DNA of 64,000 nucleotides from a virus. Location: positions 49,607-113,606 of IMG/VR virus record IMGVR_UViG_3300018080_000123; one strand, written 5' to 3'. Below the pieces are notes generated by a model. The model was not told the DNA's origin. It made no database searches and saw only the letters and a program-made list of their open reading frames with translations. Positions 14,638 to 22,259 of this stretch are shown here, piece after piece. A program made the translations under genes and the position numbers. Position 1 is the first letter of the stretch; the number at the start of each line of letters is the position of its first letter.

Positions 14638-14982
14638 TTATACATCATCATCATATCTTTGTCTGGTTATCCAACTAGCTACTTTTGAGATTATCTTTTC
14701 CATGGCGCCCGATTCGTGACAAACCAACTCTAAGTAATAATCATGGTGATATTCTTTCAAGTCACTAATGATCATAAAAAGACTAAAATAAGGATCAGGC
14801 TCTTCTGCTTCTAACTCATAATAGTACAAAATATCAAGAGCATCAATGATCGGAAGAGACATCAGATCGGCGATATAAGACTGTCTGTCTTTTTGCAAGA
14901 TCTCTTGAACCTCTCCAATCATCCGCTCAAGTTTCCTCTCTTTATAAGTCCTGAGATCAGTTACTGGTTTTTTCGGATCCAT
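14638..14982 (-). CDS. Hypothetical helical protein, 114 aa
   Basis: Largely helical, with acidic clusters and many Tyr and Leu residues. The start is uncertain: ATG at 14982 overlaps the upstream gene by 26 bases, and one six codons earlier is also possible; neither has a strong ribosome binding site. It lies between the cyclase and the PilZ-like gene in the same transcript. No family recognised. Confidence 0.65.
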   Translation of the reverse strand: MDPKKPVTDLRTYKERKLERMIGEVQEILQKDRQSYIADLMSLPIIDALDILYYYELEAEEPDPYFSLFMIISDLKEYHHDYYLELVCHESGAMEKIISKVASWITRQRYDDDV

Positions 14983-15652
14983 GCCTGTAATTCCATTCAC
15001 GCTTAACCGCAGCCAAAAACTCTTTCACCGTTTGCCAGCGGGTCATTTCTCTGCCGGATGTTTTCACAAAATAAACGGGATAATGAATATAAATCTGATA
15101 TAGATTATCAAAATAAGCATAAATTTTGTAGGGACCTTCATAAAACCAAGTATTATACCACTTCCACTCGGTTTTTCCTGGTGTTAGAATTCCACAATAA
15201 GCAAGGTAATCCAAAACTCTTTCTTCTCGAACTTTTTGCATCTCCTCTCTCACTTCCTCATACGGCCTATCACCAAACAATTCAGGAGTAGCTGTGCTCC
15301 AAACCGGTTTTCGATTTTTCATCTTCTCTTTGTGCTTTTTAGACATTTCTTTTTCATCCGCAACTTCAAAAGGAAAAACTCTTAAATCGTGCTCATAATA
15401 GATCTCGATGTCTGAGCCAACGAGCTCAGCAATTTTTCCTAACCAATTACGATCTTTATCCAGATCGACATCTCCATACCAAACGACCTCGCCATCGACT
15501 ACTACATTTGAATTATAAACTGCCATTGCCGGCCCTCGACTTTTCGATGCGCTCACAAGACGCCCCGGACGACCGAGAAGAATACTCAAAATTGCTCCAG
15601 GGTCTTTATCTGAACACAGAGCTTGAATCTTTTTTTTAATTTTTGTTCCCAT
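14957..15652 (-). CDS. Hypothetical protein, 231 aa
   Basis: Residues about 40-95 (SRGPAMAVYNSNVVVDGEVV region) look like a compact beta-rich domain; the C-terminal half is Tyr- and Trp-rich. No catalytic motif, membrane segment or cysteine pair is visible. GGAGAGAAAAA precedes ATG. It lies in the operon headed by the diguanylate cyclase. Confidence 0.75.
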   Translation of the reverse strand: MGTKIKKKIQALCSDKDPGAILSILLGRPGRLVSASKSRGPAMAVYNSNVVVDGEVVWYGDVDLDKDRNWLGKIAELVGSDIEIYYEHDLRVFPFEVADEKEMSKKHKEKMKNRKPVWSTATPELFGDRPYEEVREEMQKVREERVLDYLAYCGILTPGKTEWKWYNTWFYEGPYKIYAYFDNLYQIYIHYPVYFVKTSGREMTRWQTVKEFLAAVKREWNYRHGSEKTSN

Positions 15653-15845
15653 TTTTTCTCTCCTCTATTTCGTTAAGCCGACATAACCAAGTAAACAGCT
15701 TAGCAATTCGACATTCATAAAGAGCTATCCGCTCTAAATTTCCTGGTCTAGCTCTTTCAAGCGGATCCCAGAAAAGCTTATTTATTTTTTCTTGAAGCTG
15801 GTCTCGTTTTCTTATTACCATTGCTTTCATTGGATGAATGTACAT
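15636..15845 (-). CDS. Hypothetical protein, 69 aa
   Basis: Helical Arg/Leu-rich protein. Its N-terminus overlaps the end of the cyclase gene by 68 bases; internal Met codons at 15830 and 15821 are equally plausible starts because no strong ribosome binding site distinguishes them. Function unknown. Confidence 0.55.
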   Translation of the reverse strand: MYIHPMKAMVIRKRDQLQEKINKLFWDPLERARPGNLERIALYECRIAKLFTWLCRLNEIEERKNGNKN

Positions 15846-16473
15846 GTCTAATCACCCCATGGCCATAGCCTTCATGGCTAAAATCCATAATTGTAGTAAA
15901 TACTAATGAATCTTTTTTTTCTTTAGCGATATACATGCCCCGATCAGCCGCTGTAATTAGCTCTTCTGCTTTGTCTCCTTTACTATATGATACAACCCCC
16001 ATACTGGCCGTAACCTTAATTGAATCATACTTAAACCTCATTTTCCTGTGGAGACGTTCGTAAAAATCAGCTGCTTTGTTAGGAGATTTGTTTAAGCTAA
16101 TCACAACAAATTCTTCTCCTCCCCAGCGAAATGCCTTATCATAGGATCGAGTTTGCTGACGTAAAGTTTCTCCTACTTTTTTAAGAATTTTATCTCCTAC
16201 TGCATGCCCATGAGTGTCGTTGATCTGTTTAAAGTTGTCCAAATCAATAAAACCAAGAGATAAAACTCCACCAATCCGATCGCATTGGTTGGTCAACTCT
16301 TCAAAATACCTATAGAAAGACTTGCGATGATGCAAACCTGTAAGCTCATCGCAAAAACTAATGCCAAATTTTTCTAGAAAATCAATGAGTTTTGTAGCGA
16401 GAATGAGCGAACAATCGTTTTTGTGCTCATCGATAAATAGAGTCAGTTCGCCTGTGAAATTGTCCTTTTTCAT
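15778..16473 (-). CDS. Diguanylate cyclase (GGDEF domain)
   Basis: Synthesises cyclic di-GMP from two GTP. The GGDEF domain covers about residues 41-190. It has DELTGLHHRKSF at the start, FIDLDNFKQINDTHGHAVGD carrying the first metal-binding Asp and substrate contacts (76-94), RxxD at 109-112, exactly five residues before GGEEF (118-122), and AADRGMYIAKEK at the end. Catalytic signature and product-inhibition I-site are both intact. The 40-residue N-terminus is helical with no recognised sensor, and there is no membrane segment. It has its own promoter (16487-16515) and GGAG site. Phage-encoded cyclases are unusual; the PilZ-like gene downstream strengthens the signalling reading. Confidence 0.9.
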   Translation of the reverse strand: MKKDNFTGELTLFIDEHKNDCSLILATKLIDFLEKFGISFCDELTGLHHRKSFYRYFEELTNQCDRIGGVLSLGFIDLDNFKQINDTHGHAVGDKILKKVGETLRQQTRSYDKAFRWGGEEFVVISLNKSPNKAADFYERLHRKMRFKYDSIKVTASMGVVSYSKGDKAEELITAADRGMYIAKEKKDSLVFTTIMDFSHEGYGHGVIRHVHSSNESNGNKKTRPASRKNK

Positions 16474-16486
16474 AGCTCCTACTTAT

Positions 16487-16515
16487 ATTATAGTAGACCT
16501 CTATCAAAAAGGCAA
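16487..16515 (-). promoter_or_regulatory. Promoter TTGCCT-N17-TATAAT for the cyclase operon
   Basis: TTGCCT (16510-16515) and TATAAT (16487-16492) on the minus strand are separated by 17 bases, 13 bases before the cyclase start codon. The leader is therefore very short but still includes the TAGGAGCT ribosome binding site. Confidence 0.75.
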
Positions 16516-16544
16516 GCTAAATTTTTATGAGAGATTCCAACAGG

Positions 16545-16736
16545 TTACACTAAACTTAGAAAATCCCCCTCAGAAATCTTCTTTCCTGCTGCTAATCTCT
16601 CTAAATACTGGGCAGCTAACGTTCCGATTTTTACGTTATTTTCTACCCAATGATAATCATCAACCTTGCGAAAAACGCGTTTTCGAGTCCCATTGCTTGT
16701 AACTTGCTTAATGACTATCACCAAGCCTCCTTCCAT
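16545..16736 (-). CDS. Hypothetical protein, 63 aa
   Basis: Start at ATG 16736, overlapping the upstream stop (TGATG), with AAGGA seven bases before. An internal GTG at codon 6 also follows an AAGGAGG sequence and could be an alternative start. N-terminal beta strands, C-terminal helix. Function unknown. Confidence 0.65.
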   Translation of the reverse strand: MEGGLVIVIKQVTSNGTRKRVFRKVDDYHWVENNVKIGTLAAQYLERLAAGKKISEGDFLSLV

Positions 16737-17029
16737 CAACAGTCCTTCTTATTTCTTGTATCAAAATAGTTTAAAATTCTATCATAAACAATCTCTTTCT
16801 CTTTCTCTAGTAGGCTTTGTCGTCTTATAAATTCATCGCTTGTTCGTCTATAATATTCGATCAAACTCTTAGTCAATCTATCACTAAGATCTGCTAACTG
16901 AATCATCTTAATGGAAGGGCTTTGGCCTTCGGCTGTAAGAAGCCCGTTCCTCTGAGCGGACAGTTTCTCAATTCGTCTAATTATATCTGAGATCTCTCTT
17001 AAGTAATTCTCATACAGAGGAATCATCAT
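16736..17029 (-). CDS. Hypothetical coiled-coil protein, 97 aa
   Basis: Almost entirely helical with heptad-like Ile and Leu spacing (EISDIIRRIEKLS and SLIEYYRRTSDEF). GAGG six bases before ATGATG. No family recognised. Confidence 0.75.
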   Translation of the reverse strand: MMIPLYENYLREISDIIRRIEKLSAQRNGLLTAEGQSPSIKMIQLADLSDRLTKSLIEYYRRTSDEFIRRQSLLEKEKEIVYDRILNYFDTRNKKDC

Positions 17030-17210
17030 CCGGGTCCTCTAATCTCACAACAGGTTTCAACTCATGAAGGCCCTTCTCGCTAAACAACGTTACGAGATAA
17101 ATATCGTCGTATTTGACAACCGCTTCTTCAGCTTCTTCTTTAGTTGTAAACAATAAATAATGCGGATCTTTCTTAAAAATCACACAATAATGAAATTTTT
17201 CTTGCTTCAT
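17010..17210 (-). CDS. Hypothetical protein, 66 aa
   Basis: Compact alpha/beta pattern: strand (HYCVIFK), short helix (TKEEAEEAVVKY), strands, acidic C-terminus. ATGA overlap with the serine protease gene upstream. Function unknown. Confidence 0.75.
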   Translation of the reverse strand: MKQEKFHYCVIFKKDPHYLLFTTKEEAEEAVVKYDDIYLVTLFSEKGLHELKPVVRLEDPDDDSSV

Positions 17211-18037
17211 TTGTTTTCTTCCAAAAATTTAACAATCTCCTTGTGGACAATCATCCACCCAATACTCGTAGGAGATTGATAGTTTCCAAAAAGACCGGCA
17301 AAAACCAAACCGGACAGCTCTCCCTTATCATTAAAGACTCCCGACCCGCTATTGCCTGGATAAATGGGAGCCGAAATTAGTCGCGCTTCCGAACCAAGAA
17401 CTTCAGCATAGCTTCCGACCCTTCCTTCGGCGACAGAGCCAAAAATTCCAAGAGGATTTCCGACAACAAAGATCTGATCTCCAAACTTAACTGGCTCTTT
17501 AGCAATCTTAACAGGGGTAAGTTTTTTTCCCTGCGAAACCACTTTTAACAAACACAAATCTGCTAATGACGATTTTCTATGAACTTTTGCATATAGATAG
17601 CTTGTATGTTCGGGGCTCTTAAGAGCCAAACGAAAGAACGTGCCAGGGGCTCTTTTATTAGCCGCCATATCGCAGACATGATTATTTGTTAACACTAGAT
17701 CGGGACTAATTGCAACCCCCGTACCAAAACCAACATTTGTCATCTCTACTCTCACAAACCCTGCCGATGGTTTATCAAGATATCCTTTTGTCGTACTTTC
17801 GGGCCCTTTAGTAGGAAACTTAATAGTATTCCTTTGAGGAATCATATTTCTGCCAACAGGATGTTGTAATGTTATTCCTTTTACAGTATGATTAACAGGA
17901 GTAGAGAGGGTCGAACGATCAATAAATTCGTCCAATTTAACAATTGTAGCGACATTTAATAGAAACATCGCCACCCCCGCAGCCAAATAAAAAACCACCA
18001 GTCCGATATTAAGAATTCGCGCAATTTTACTCAACAT
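17207..18037 (-). CDS. Membrane-anchored trypsin-like (Deg-type) serine protease
   Basis: Start at 18037 is chosen for AAGGAGATACAA upstream. A membrane segment spans residues about 8-31. The chymotrypsin-fold domain has H120 in LVLTNNHVC, D160 in SSLADLCLL and S230 in YPGNSGSG, so the catalytic triad is complete. No PDZ domain follows, unlike DegP or DegS. The topology suggests a periplasm-facing protease with a cytoplasmic N-terminus. It overlaps the ClpP-like gene by 11 bases. A role in envelope remodelling, superinfection control or inactivation of host surface proteins is possible but not shown. Confidence 0.8.
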   Translation of the reverse strand: MLSKIARILNIGLVVFYLAAGVAMFLLNVATIVKLDEFIDRSTLSTPVNHTVKGITLQHPVGRNMIPQRNTIKFPTKGPESTTKGYLDKPSAGFVRVEMTNVGFGTGVAISPDLVLTNNHVCDMAANKRAPGTFFRLALKSPEHTSYLYAKVHRKSSLADLCLLKVVSQGKKLTPVKIAKEPVKFGDQIFVVGNPLGIFGSVAEGRVGSYAEVLGSEARLISAPIYPGNSGSGVFNDKGELSGLVFAGLFGNYQSPTSIGWMIVHKEIVKFLEENK

Positions 18038-18896
18038 TTGTATCTCCTTCTTGATTTTCTTTTTTCTCATTACTTTCTTCCCCAGCAATCTGACTCAATA
18101 CTTCTTCAGTGTTATCAAACTCTTTTTGTAAAGGCTCATACTCTTCTTTTTTAATCTCAACTGTGATCTCTCCTCCTGCAGGAATGCTAATCCTGTCACA
18201 TAGAGCCTTGTATAGCTTTTTCAGCTCGCTTGGTTTGGGAAGATTATCAAAGGTCCTTTTTCTCGGTCCTTTTCGGTAATTCCCTCTTTTTCGATATTCA
18301 ACAATCTCATCTATTAGCCCTAACTCGAGCGCTTCCTCTGCCGAAATAAAAATATCTTTTCCGGTACTAGTCAACCTATCATAAAATTTCTTATCGGGAT
18401 ATGAATTATCGGCATAAACTTGATTCAATTTTGACTGAATCCTTTGCTCTTCCTCTTGATATATTTTTTGATCCGCTAGCGTTCTGCAACCTGGGTCATT
18501 AGCTCCCTCATGTAACAGGACCCTTGTAAGCTTAGACAAATATCTTTCATCGCAACAGCACATAATCCATGTAGCAGAGCTTCCTACGTGGCCTTTCCCA
18601 TAAAATACAAACTTACAGCGAGTTTCTTGAATAGTGTCATGAAGAGCCATCATTGACTCTGCGCATCCGCCATAAGAATTCATATAAATAGTGATTGGTT
18701 TGCTACTCATCTCCTCCATGAGATGAATTCCCATAATAGCTACTTTAACTGAATCCTGATCAAAAGCGTTATAGCTGACTTCTTCGTCGTCAGGCTCTTT
18801 ATCCGTTGGTTTACCAAAATAGATTTTTCTATGAATAACATCCACACCCCATTTCATTAGATTGTCAAGCCAGTCAGCGTCTTTTCTTGTAGACAT
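18027..18896 (-). CDS. ClpP-like serine protease
   Basis: 289 residues; residues about 40-210 follow the ClpP/crotonase fold: YMNSYGG (71-77), GHVGSSATW with likely nucleophile S106, LLHEG with H129, and ELGLIDEIVEY holding the Asp. The C-terminal 80 residues are an added acidic tail. Some phages use ClpP-like enzymes as prohead proteases, but a separate S78-type prohead protease is present here, so this one may cut host or regulatory proteins. It could also need a host Clp ATPase; no hydrophobic docking motif can be judged by eye. Confidence 0.8.
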   Translation of the reverse strand: MSTRKDADWLDNLMKWGVDVIHRKIYFGKPTDKEPDDEEVSYNAFDQDSVKVAIMGIHLMEEMSSKPITIYMNSYGGCAESMMALHDTIQETRCKFVFYGKGHVGSSATWIMCCCDERYLSKLTRVLLHEGANDPGCRTLADQKIYQEEEQRIQSKLNQVYADNSYPDKKFYDRLTSTGKDIFISAEEALELGLIDEIVEYRKRGNYRKGPRKRTFDNLPKPSELKKLYKALCDRISIPAGGEITVEIKKEEYEPLQKEFDNTEEVLSQIAGEESNEKKENQEGDTNVE

Positions 18897-18904
18897 AACG
18901 CCTC

Positions 18905-20221
18905 CTATTTCTTGTGTTCTAGCTCTAAATCATAAATTGGAATGATTTTATCTAACTCCTTGTTATTATCTACTTCTTTACTAAACTGAACTCGCCTAAT
19001 ATCTCCGCATGGATGTTTTTTTGTAGACTCCACGATTGTCTGAGATGAAATAGCGTAGTTGATACTTAGTGAGCTTGCAAACGGATCTTTTCCGGATAAT
19101 GTCGAATTAACAACAACATCGATTCCATTTTGTGTTTTAGCTTTTAGCTCCTGGTGAACGTGCCCTGCAAGAACGCCAGCAATAGGAGGATTCCCCTTTT
19201 TAATTTCTCCAGTATTAAATGACTCTATTTGATGTGTAAGGGCTTTAAAATTAATTGACTTCCCGGGAGCAGAAATAGCTGAAAATACCGTATCTCCGTG
19301 AACACCTATCAGACGACCACCAATCGTATCAATCATCACATACTGTGTTTTAGGAATAACGAATTTAACCCGACCAGCAAAAATCAACGATAGGGCATAA
19401 TAAACGGGATTAATTACGCTATCATATTTTTGTTGGTTAACTCTATTTCCGCCCTCTCTACGAAATGGCCAGTCTTCATGATTGCCAGGAATACCATAGA
19501 ATACAATCTCATCAAAAAAATTCAAAAGATACGAAATCATATGAAACAAAACATGTAGGGCCCCGTTCATTTGATGAACAATAAGATCAGTATCAATTCC
19601 CGTCTTGTTATGAATCTTACCATGATTAATATCGCCTAAAGAGGCTAAGTGAAGTTTTTTGGTGGCTGCCCTATGGGCAAGTTTATAGTTAGCAATTTCC
19701 TGGGCAAAGAATGCGCATCTCCTGCAGCCCTCTGTCCATCCAAAACTATTTGAATTCCCGACTTCATTACTATCGACCTTGAGACCAAGATGCCAGTCTG
19801 AAAACGGAGCAACCAACTCTCTTTTTTCTACAGTAGGGGCTTGAATCTTTTTAAGAAATCCTTTTATTTCTTTCTTATTAAGAACAACCGGACTTAACTT
19901 AAGATTTTTGATTGACTTGGCAAACTCTTCGGTCAAATAGGCCATTTCATAATCTTCAAGAATATTTTTTCTTTGAATTGAGCGTGCAAGACTCCTATAT
20001 TTATTTGCAACAATTGTTTCTGATGTTTTAAGAGTCTCTCCCAAATCAACCGCTTCTTCAAAAGCGACGTTCCATCCTCCGAAGAATTTTCTGATTAAAT
20101 GGTCTGATAAACCGGCTGAAACAAACTCTGTCTTCGTTGGCCGAGATCCTTTCAACTTATGTAAAGCAACTATCTTCTCTAGAATTTCTTTTTTGAGCTC
20201 TTTATTGCTTTTTTTCTTCAT
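18905..20221 (-). CDS. Metallophosphoesterase with N-terminal HNH-associated repeat
   Basis: Start at the second Met (20221) because GGAG is six bases upstream of it. Residues about 10-60 (GSRPTKTEFVSAGL, FFGGWNVAFEEA) resemble the small DNA-binding repeat linked to homing endonucleases. From about residue 135 there is a calcineurin-like phosphoesterase: SDWHLGL, LGDINHG, GNHEDW, GVHGDT, AGHVHQ supply all metal-binding motifs. DNA end processing or nuclease activity is suggested by the fusion; the substrate is unknown. It ends 8 bases from the ClpP-like gene. Confidence 0.75.
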   Translation of the reverse strand: MKKKSNKELKKEILEKIVALHKLKGSRPTKTEFVSAGLSDHLIRKFFGGWNVAFEEAVDLGETLKTSETIVANKYRSLARSIQRKNILEDYEMAYLTEEFAKSIKNLKLSPVVLNKKEIKGFLKKIQAPTVEKRELVAPFSDWHLGLKVDSNEVGNSNSFGWTEGCRRCAFFAQEIANYKLAHRAATKKLHLASLGDINHGKIHNKTGIDTDLIVHQMNGALHVLFHMISYLLNFFDEIVFYGIPGNHEDWPFRREGGNRVNQQKYDSVINPVYYALSLIFAGRVKFVIPKTQYVMIDTIGGRLIGVHGDTVFSAISAPGKSINFKALTHQIESFNTGEIKKGNPPIAGVLAGHVHQELKAKTQNGIDVVVNSTLSGKDPFASSLSINYAISSQTIVESTKKHPCGDIRRVQFSKEVDNNKELDKIIPIYDLELEHKK

Positions 20222-20507
20222 CCTCATCTCCGCAATAATTAAAAATGATATTATCTGGCCTCATAGCCAGATAATCCTTGCCTTCTATATTAATTGTGTA
20301 AATTTTAAATTCATCGAGCTCAGCAAAGCAGACTCTTTTTCCCATAAGCTTAGAAATAGCTTCTTTAGGTTGTATGAATCCCGACACCTTTACAATCGTC
20401 CCTTCGTTGTTGTTTTGCTCTTTAGGCATAATAAGCCCTTTTTGCTCAGGGGCTTTATCTTTCTCAATAATAAGCCATCCATTCCAGACATCAATATTAT
20501 TTAGCAT
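20202..20507 (-). CDS. GroES-like co-chaperonin
   Basis: 101 residues, the usual Cpn10 size. The pattern WLIIEKDKAPEQKGLIMPKE, GTIVKVSG, GKRVCFAE and YLAMRPDNIIF follows the GroES order: first strand, mobile loop, strand with Gly turn, beta core, closing strand. GLIM in the mobile loop could replace the IVL tripeptide that docks on GroEL. A phage GroEL is encoded at 49975-51564. Overlaps the chaperone gene upstream by 11 bases. Sequence identity to GroES is low, so this is a structural guess supported by context. Confidence 0.6.
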   Translation of the reverse strand: MLNNIDVWNGWLIIEKDKAPEQKGLIMPKEQNNNEGTIVKVSGFIQPKEAISKLMGKRVCFAELDEFKIYTINIEGKDYLAMRPDNIIFNYCGDEDEEKKQ

Positions 20508-21321
20508 CTTCCTTCTCCTGCTTTACGCGAATATTAAGAACTTCAACATCAAAATCAACTTCTTTTCCCGCCAACTGTTCGTCTGCGTAATCTTCAGGAA
20601 AAACAACATGAATTACTCCAGGCTTATTCTTTTCTGCACCAATAAGGGCCTGTTCAAACCCTTCAAAAACCTGCCCGGCTCCGACCTGAATCAGCTCATT
20701 ATCGTTAGATCCTCCCTCAAACTCAACGCCGTCAAGTTTGCCCACATATTTTAGATTAACAATGTCCCCCTCTTCAACGGGACGATCGACTTCAACCAAA
20801 TTAAGCTTTTCATTGACCTGCTTTTCAATTTCTCTCATCTTATCTTTTTGAAGATCGTTGATTTTATCAACCAAAGCCTTCTTTTCTTTTTTCTCGCTTT
20901 CTTCAAGATCTTCAACAGACATACACTTTTCTGGATTAAGACTAAGCAAGATTTCTTTCACCCAAGCCATCTCTCGGACCAGATATTCTTGAGTCCCTGC
21001 AATTTGCAAAGTAAGATCCGCAACAGCTCTGTTCAGCTTAGTTGTGTTTTCCGATACATAGCTGGTAGTATTAGCAATAATCTTCCTAAAATTCATATCC
21101 ATTTGAAGAACATCATTACCTAAAGCCTGAACGATAGCTTGAAGTCGTGCAACGGGGATAACAACAGCTTTATCTCTATATCCTTTAGCAAGAGGCTCGT
21201 TTTTTGCTCCAGCTTTTTGAAACCCGCTCTGCTTCACATTCTGTTCGGCTTCATCGGCGGCCTTATCGTGACTCTCTTTCATTTGCTCAGCTTCCTTTTT
21301 GAGCGCTTCTTCATTTGTCAT
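20497..21321 (-). CDS. FKBP/trigger-factor-like peptidyl-prolyl isomerase
   Basis: 274 residues. Residues about 182-265 form an FKBP domain: EEGDIVNLKYVGKLDGVEFEGG, then AGQVFEGFEQALIGAEKN, then the closing strand VDFDVEVLNI, closely resembling the isomerase domain of trigger factor. The N-terminal 180 residues are mostly helical with a coiled coil (about 135-175) and do not look like the ribosome-binding domain. It overlaps the GroES-like gene, suggesting joint expression of folding factors, probably for capsid or fibre proteins. Confidence 0.8.
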   Translation of the reverse strand: MTNEEALKKEAEQMKESHDKAADEAEQNVKQSGFQKAGAKNEPLAKGYRDKAVVIPVARLQAIVQALGNDVLQMDMNFRKIIANTTSYVSENTTKLNRAVADLTLQIAGTQEYLVREMAWVKEILLSLNPEKCMSVEDLEESEKKEKKALVDKINDLQKDKMREIEKQVNEKLNLVEVDRPVEEGDIVNLKYVGKLDGVEFEGGSNDNELIQVGAGQVFEGFEQALIGAEKNKPGVIHVVFPEDYADEQLAGKEVDFDVEVLNIRVKQEKEDAK

Positions 21322-21332
21322 GGAGATTCCTC

Positions 21333-21749
21333 CTACTTAATATTTTTGTTATCTTCTTCTGTTTTATTTTCAACTGAATAATTGTTCTTTTGTCTGTCCA
21401 TATTAACGCGCCATTTCTGCATATAAAGATCGTAAAGCTTATCTGCATCAATTCCATTTGATGTGCAAATGTCGAGCATAAAAAATAGCAAATCTGCAAT
21501 TTCAACATTGATATTCTGTTTTTGAGATTCCAGCAGAGCAAAACGATTTTCTCTTCCTTCCTTACTCCACCACTTCCAAGCATAGCAATCTTGAAGCTCA
21601 GATAACTCTTGTCGAAGAGCTTGAATCAAATCAATAGTCCACTTACCGACTTCATTAGGAGATAGGTCTTTTAGCATGTCGGTTCCGCGACCAATTGCTA
21701 ATCTGAGCTGTTTCTGTTTATCAAAAATATCTTTCAATTTGTCACTCAT
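21333..21749 (-). CDS. MazG-like / dimeric dUTPase-like NTP pyrophosphatase
   Basis: All-alpha NTP pyrophosphatase fold: ELSELQDCYAWKWW (about 48-61) and VEIADLLFFMLDI (about 81-94) supply the paired Glu/Asp metal ligands. The closest pattern is dimeric dUTPase or dCTPase of phages. It would lower dUTP (or another noncanonical dNTP) during replication, matching the uracil-DNA glycosylase gene at 45904. The ATG overlaps nothing; the gene upstream ends by ATGA overlap. Confidence 0.7.
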   Translation of the reverse strand: MSDKLKDIFDKQKQLRLAIGRGTDMLKDLSPNEVGKWTIDLIQALRQELSELQDCYAWKWWSKEGRENRFALLESQKQNINVEIADLLFFMLDICTSNGIDADKLYDLYMQKWRVNMDRQKNNYSVENKTEEDNKNIK

Positions 21750-22234
21750 TTAACTTCGCTCTCCTCAACGACTGTTTTTTGACCGTTAGGAAATTTAACA
21801 ACTATCTTCCCATTTCGCCTGGCCATAATTTTGACTTTTTGATTATTGTAGATTCCCTCTCCAATTCCGTCTCTCAAAGTCTGTCCTAGAACACCAGCAA
21901 AACCATCCTTGGGAGACTCAGGGAGAGAGGTTTCTTTCTCGGAAGATCCAATATTACTCAACACTCTGCTGGCCAAATGTTTTAAAGCAGAAACCTCTTG
22001 CTCAGTAAACAAAATTTCAATTTGTTGAGCGCTAGAAGTGGTTCTATCAGTATCAATTTCTTCAATGCGCCTATTGGCATAATCTTGAATTTCATTTGAC
22101 ACTTGCTCTTTAATCTCTTTTGGAAATTGCTTACCATTAAACTTAATAGAAAGAGACTTAAAAGCTTGAATTAATTGAAGTTTTGTGCGTAACTTATTAA
22201 GAGTAATCTCTGACTTGAGTTGTTCTTGCGACAT
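21746..22234 (-). CDS. Hypothetical protein, 162 aa
   Basis: N-terminal helical region (about 1-95) and a C-terminal small beta domain with YNNQKVKIMARRNGKIVVKF. Position between head and chaperone genes suggests a virion or assembly role, but no motif supports it. CAGGAGGCAAAC precedes ATG. Confidence 0.75.
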   Translation of the reverse strand: MSQEQLKSEITLNKLRTKLQLIQAFKSLSIKFNGKQFPKEIKEQVSNEIQDYANRRIEEIDTDRTTSSAQQIEILFTEQEVSALKHLASRVLSNIGSSEKETSLPESPKDGFAGVLGQTLRDGIGEGIYNNQKVKIMARRNGKIVVKFPNGQKTVVEESEVK

Positions 22235-22259
22235 GTTTGCCTCCTGTCTTCATTATACA

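Noticed and set aside
14123-14719. Plus-strand open frame of about 200 codons
   Set aside because: It is opposite to the metallopeptidase, PilZ-like and adjacent genes, which have clear motifs. No ribosome binding site or domain on the plus strand.
18027-18896. ClpP-like gene as the capsid maturation protease
   Set aside because: A dedicated S78-type protease is encoded next to the scaffold and capsid genes, so the ClpP-like enzyme is more likely non-structural.
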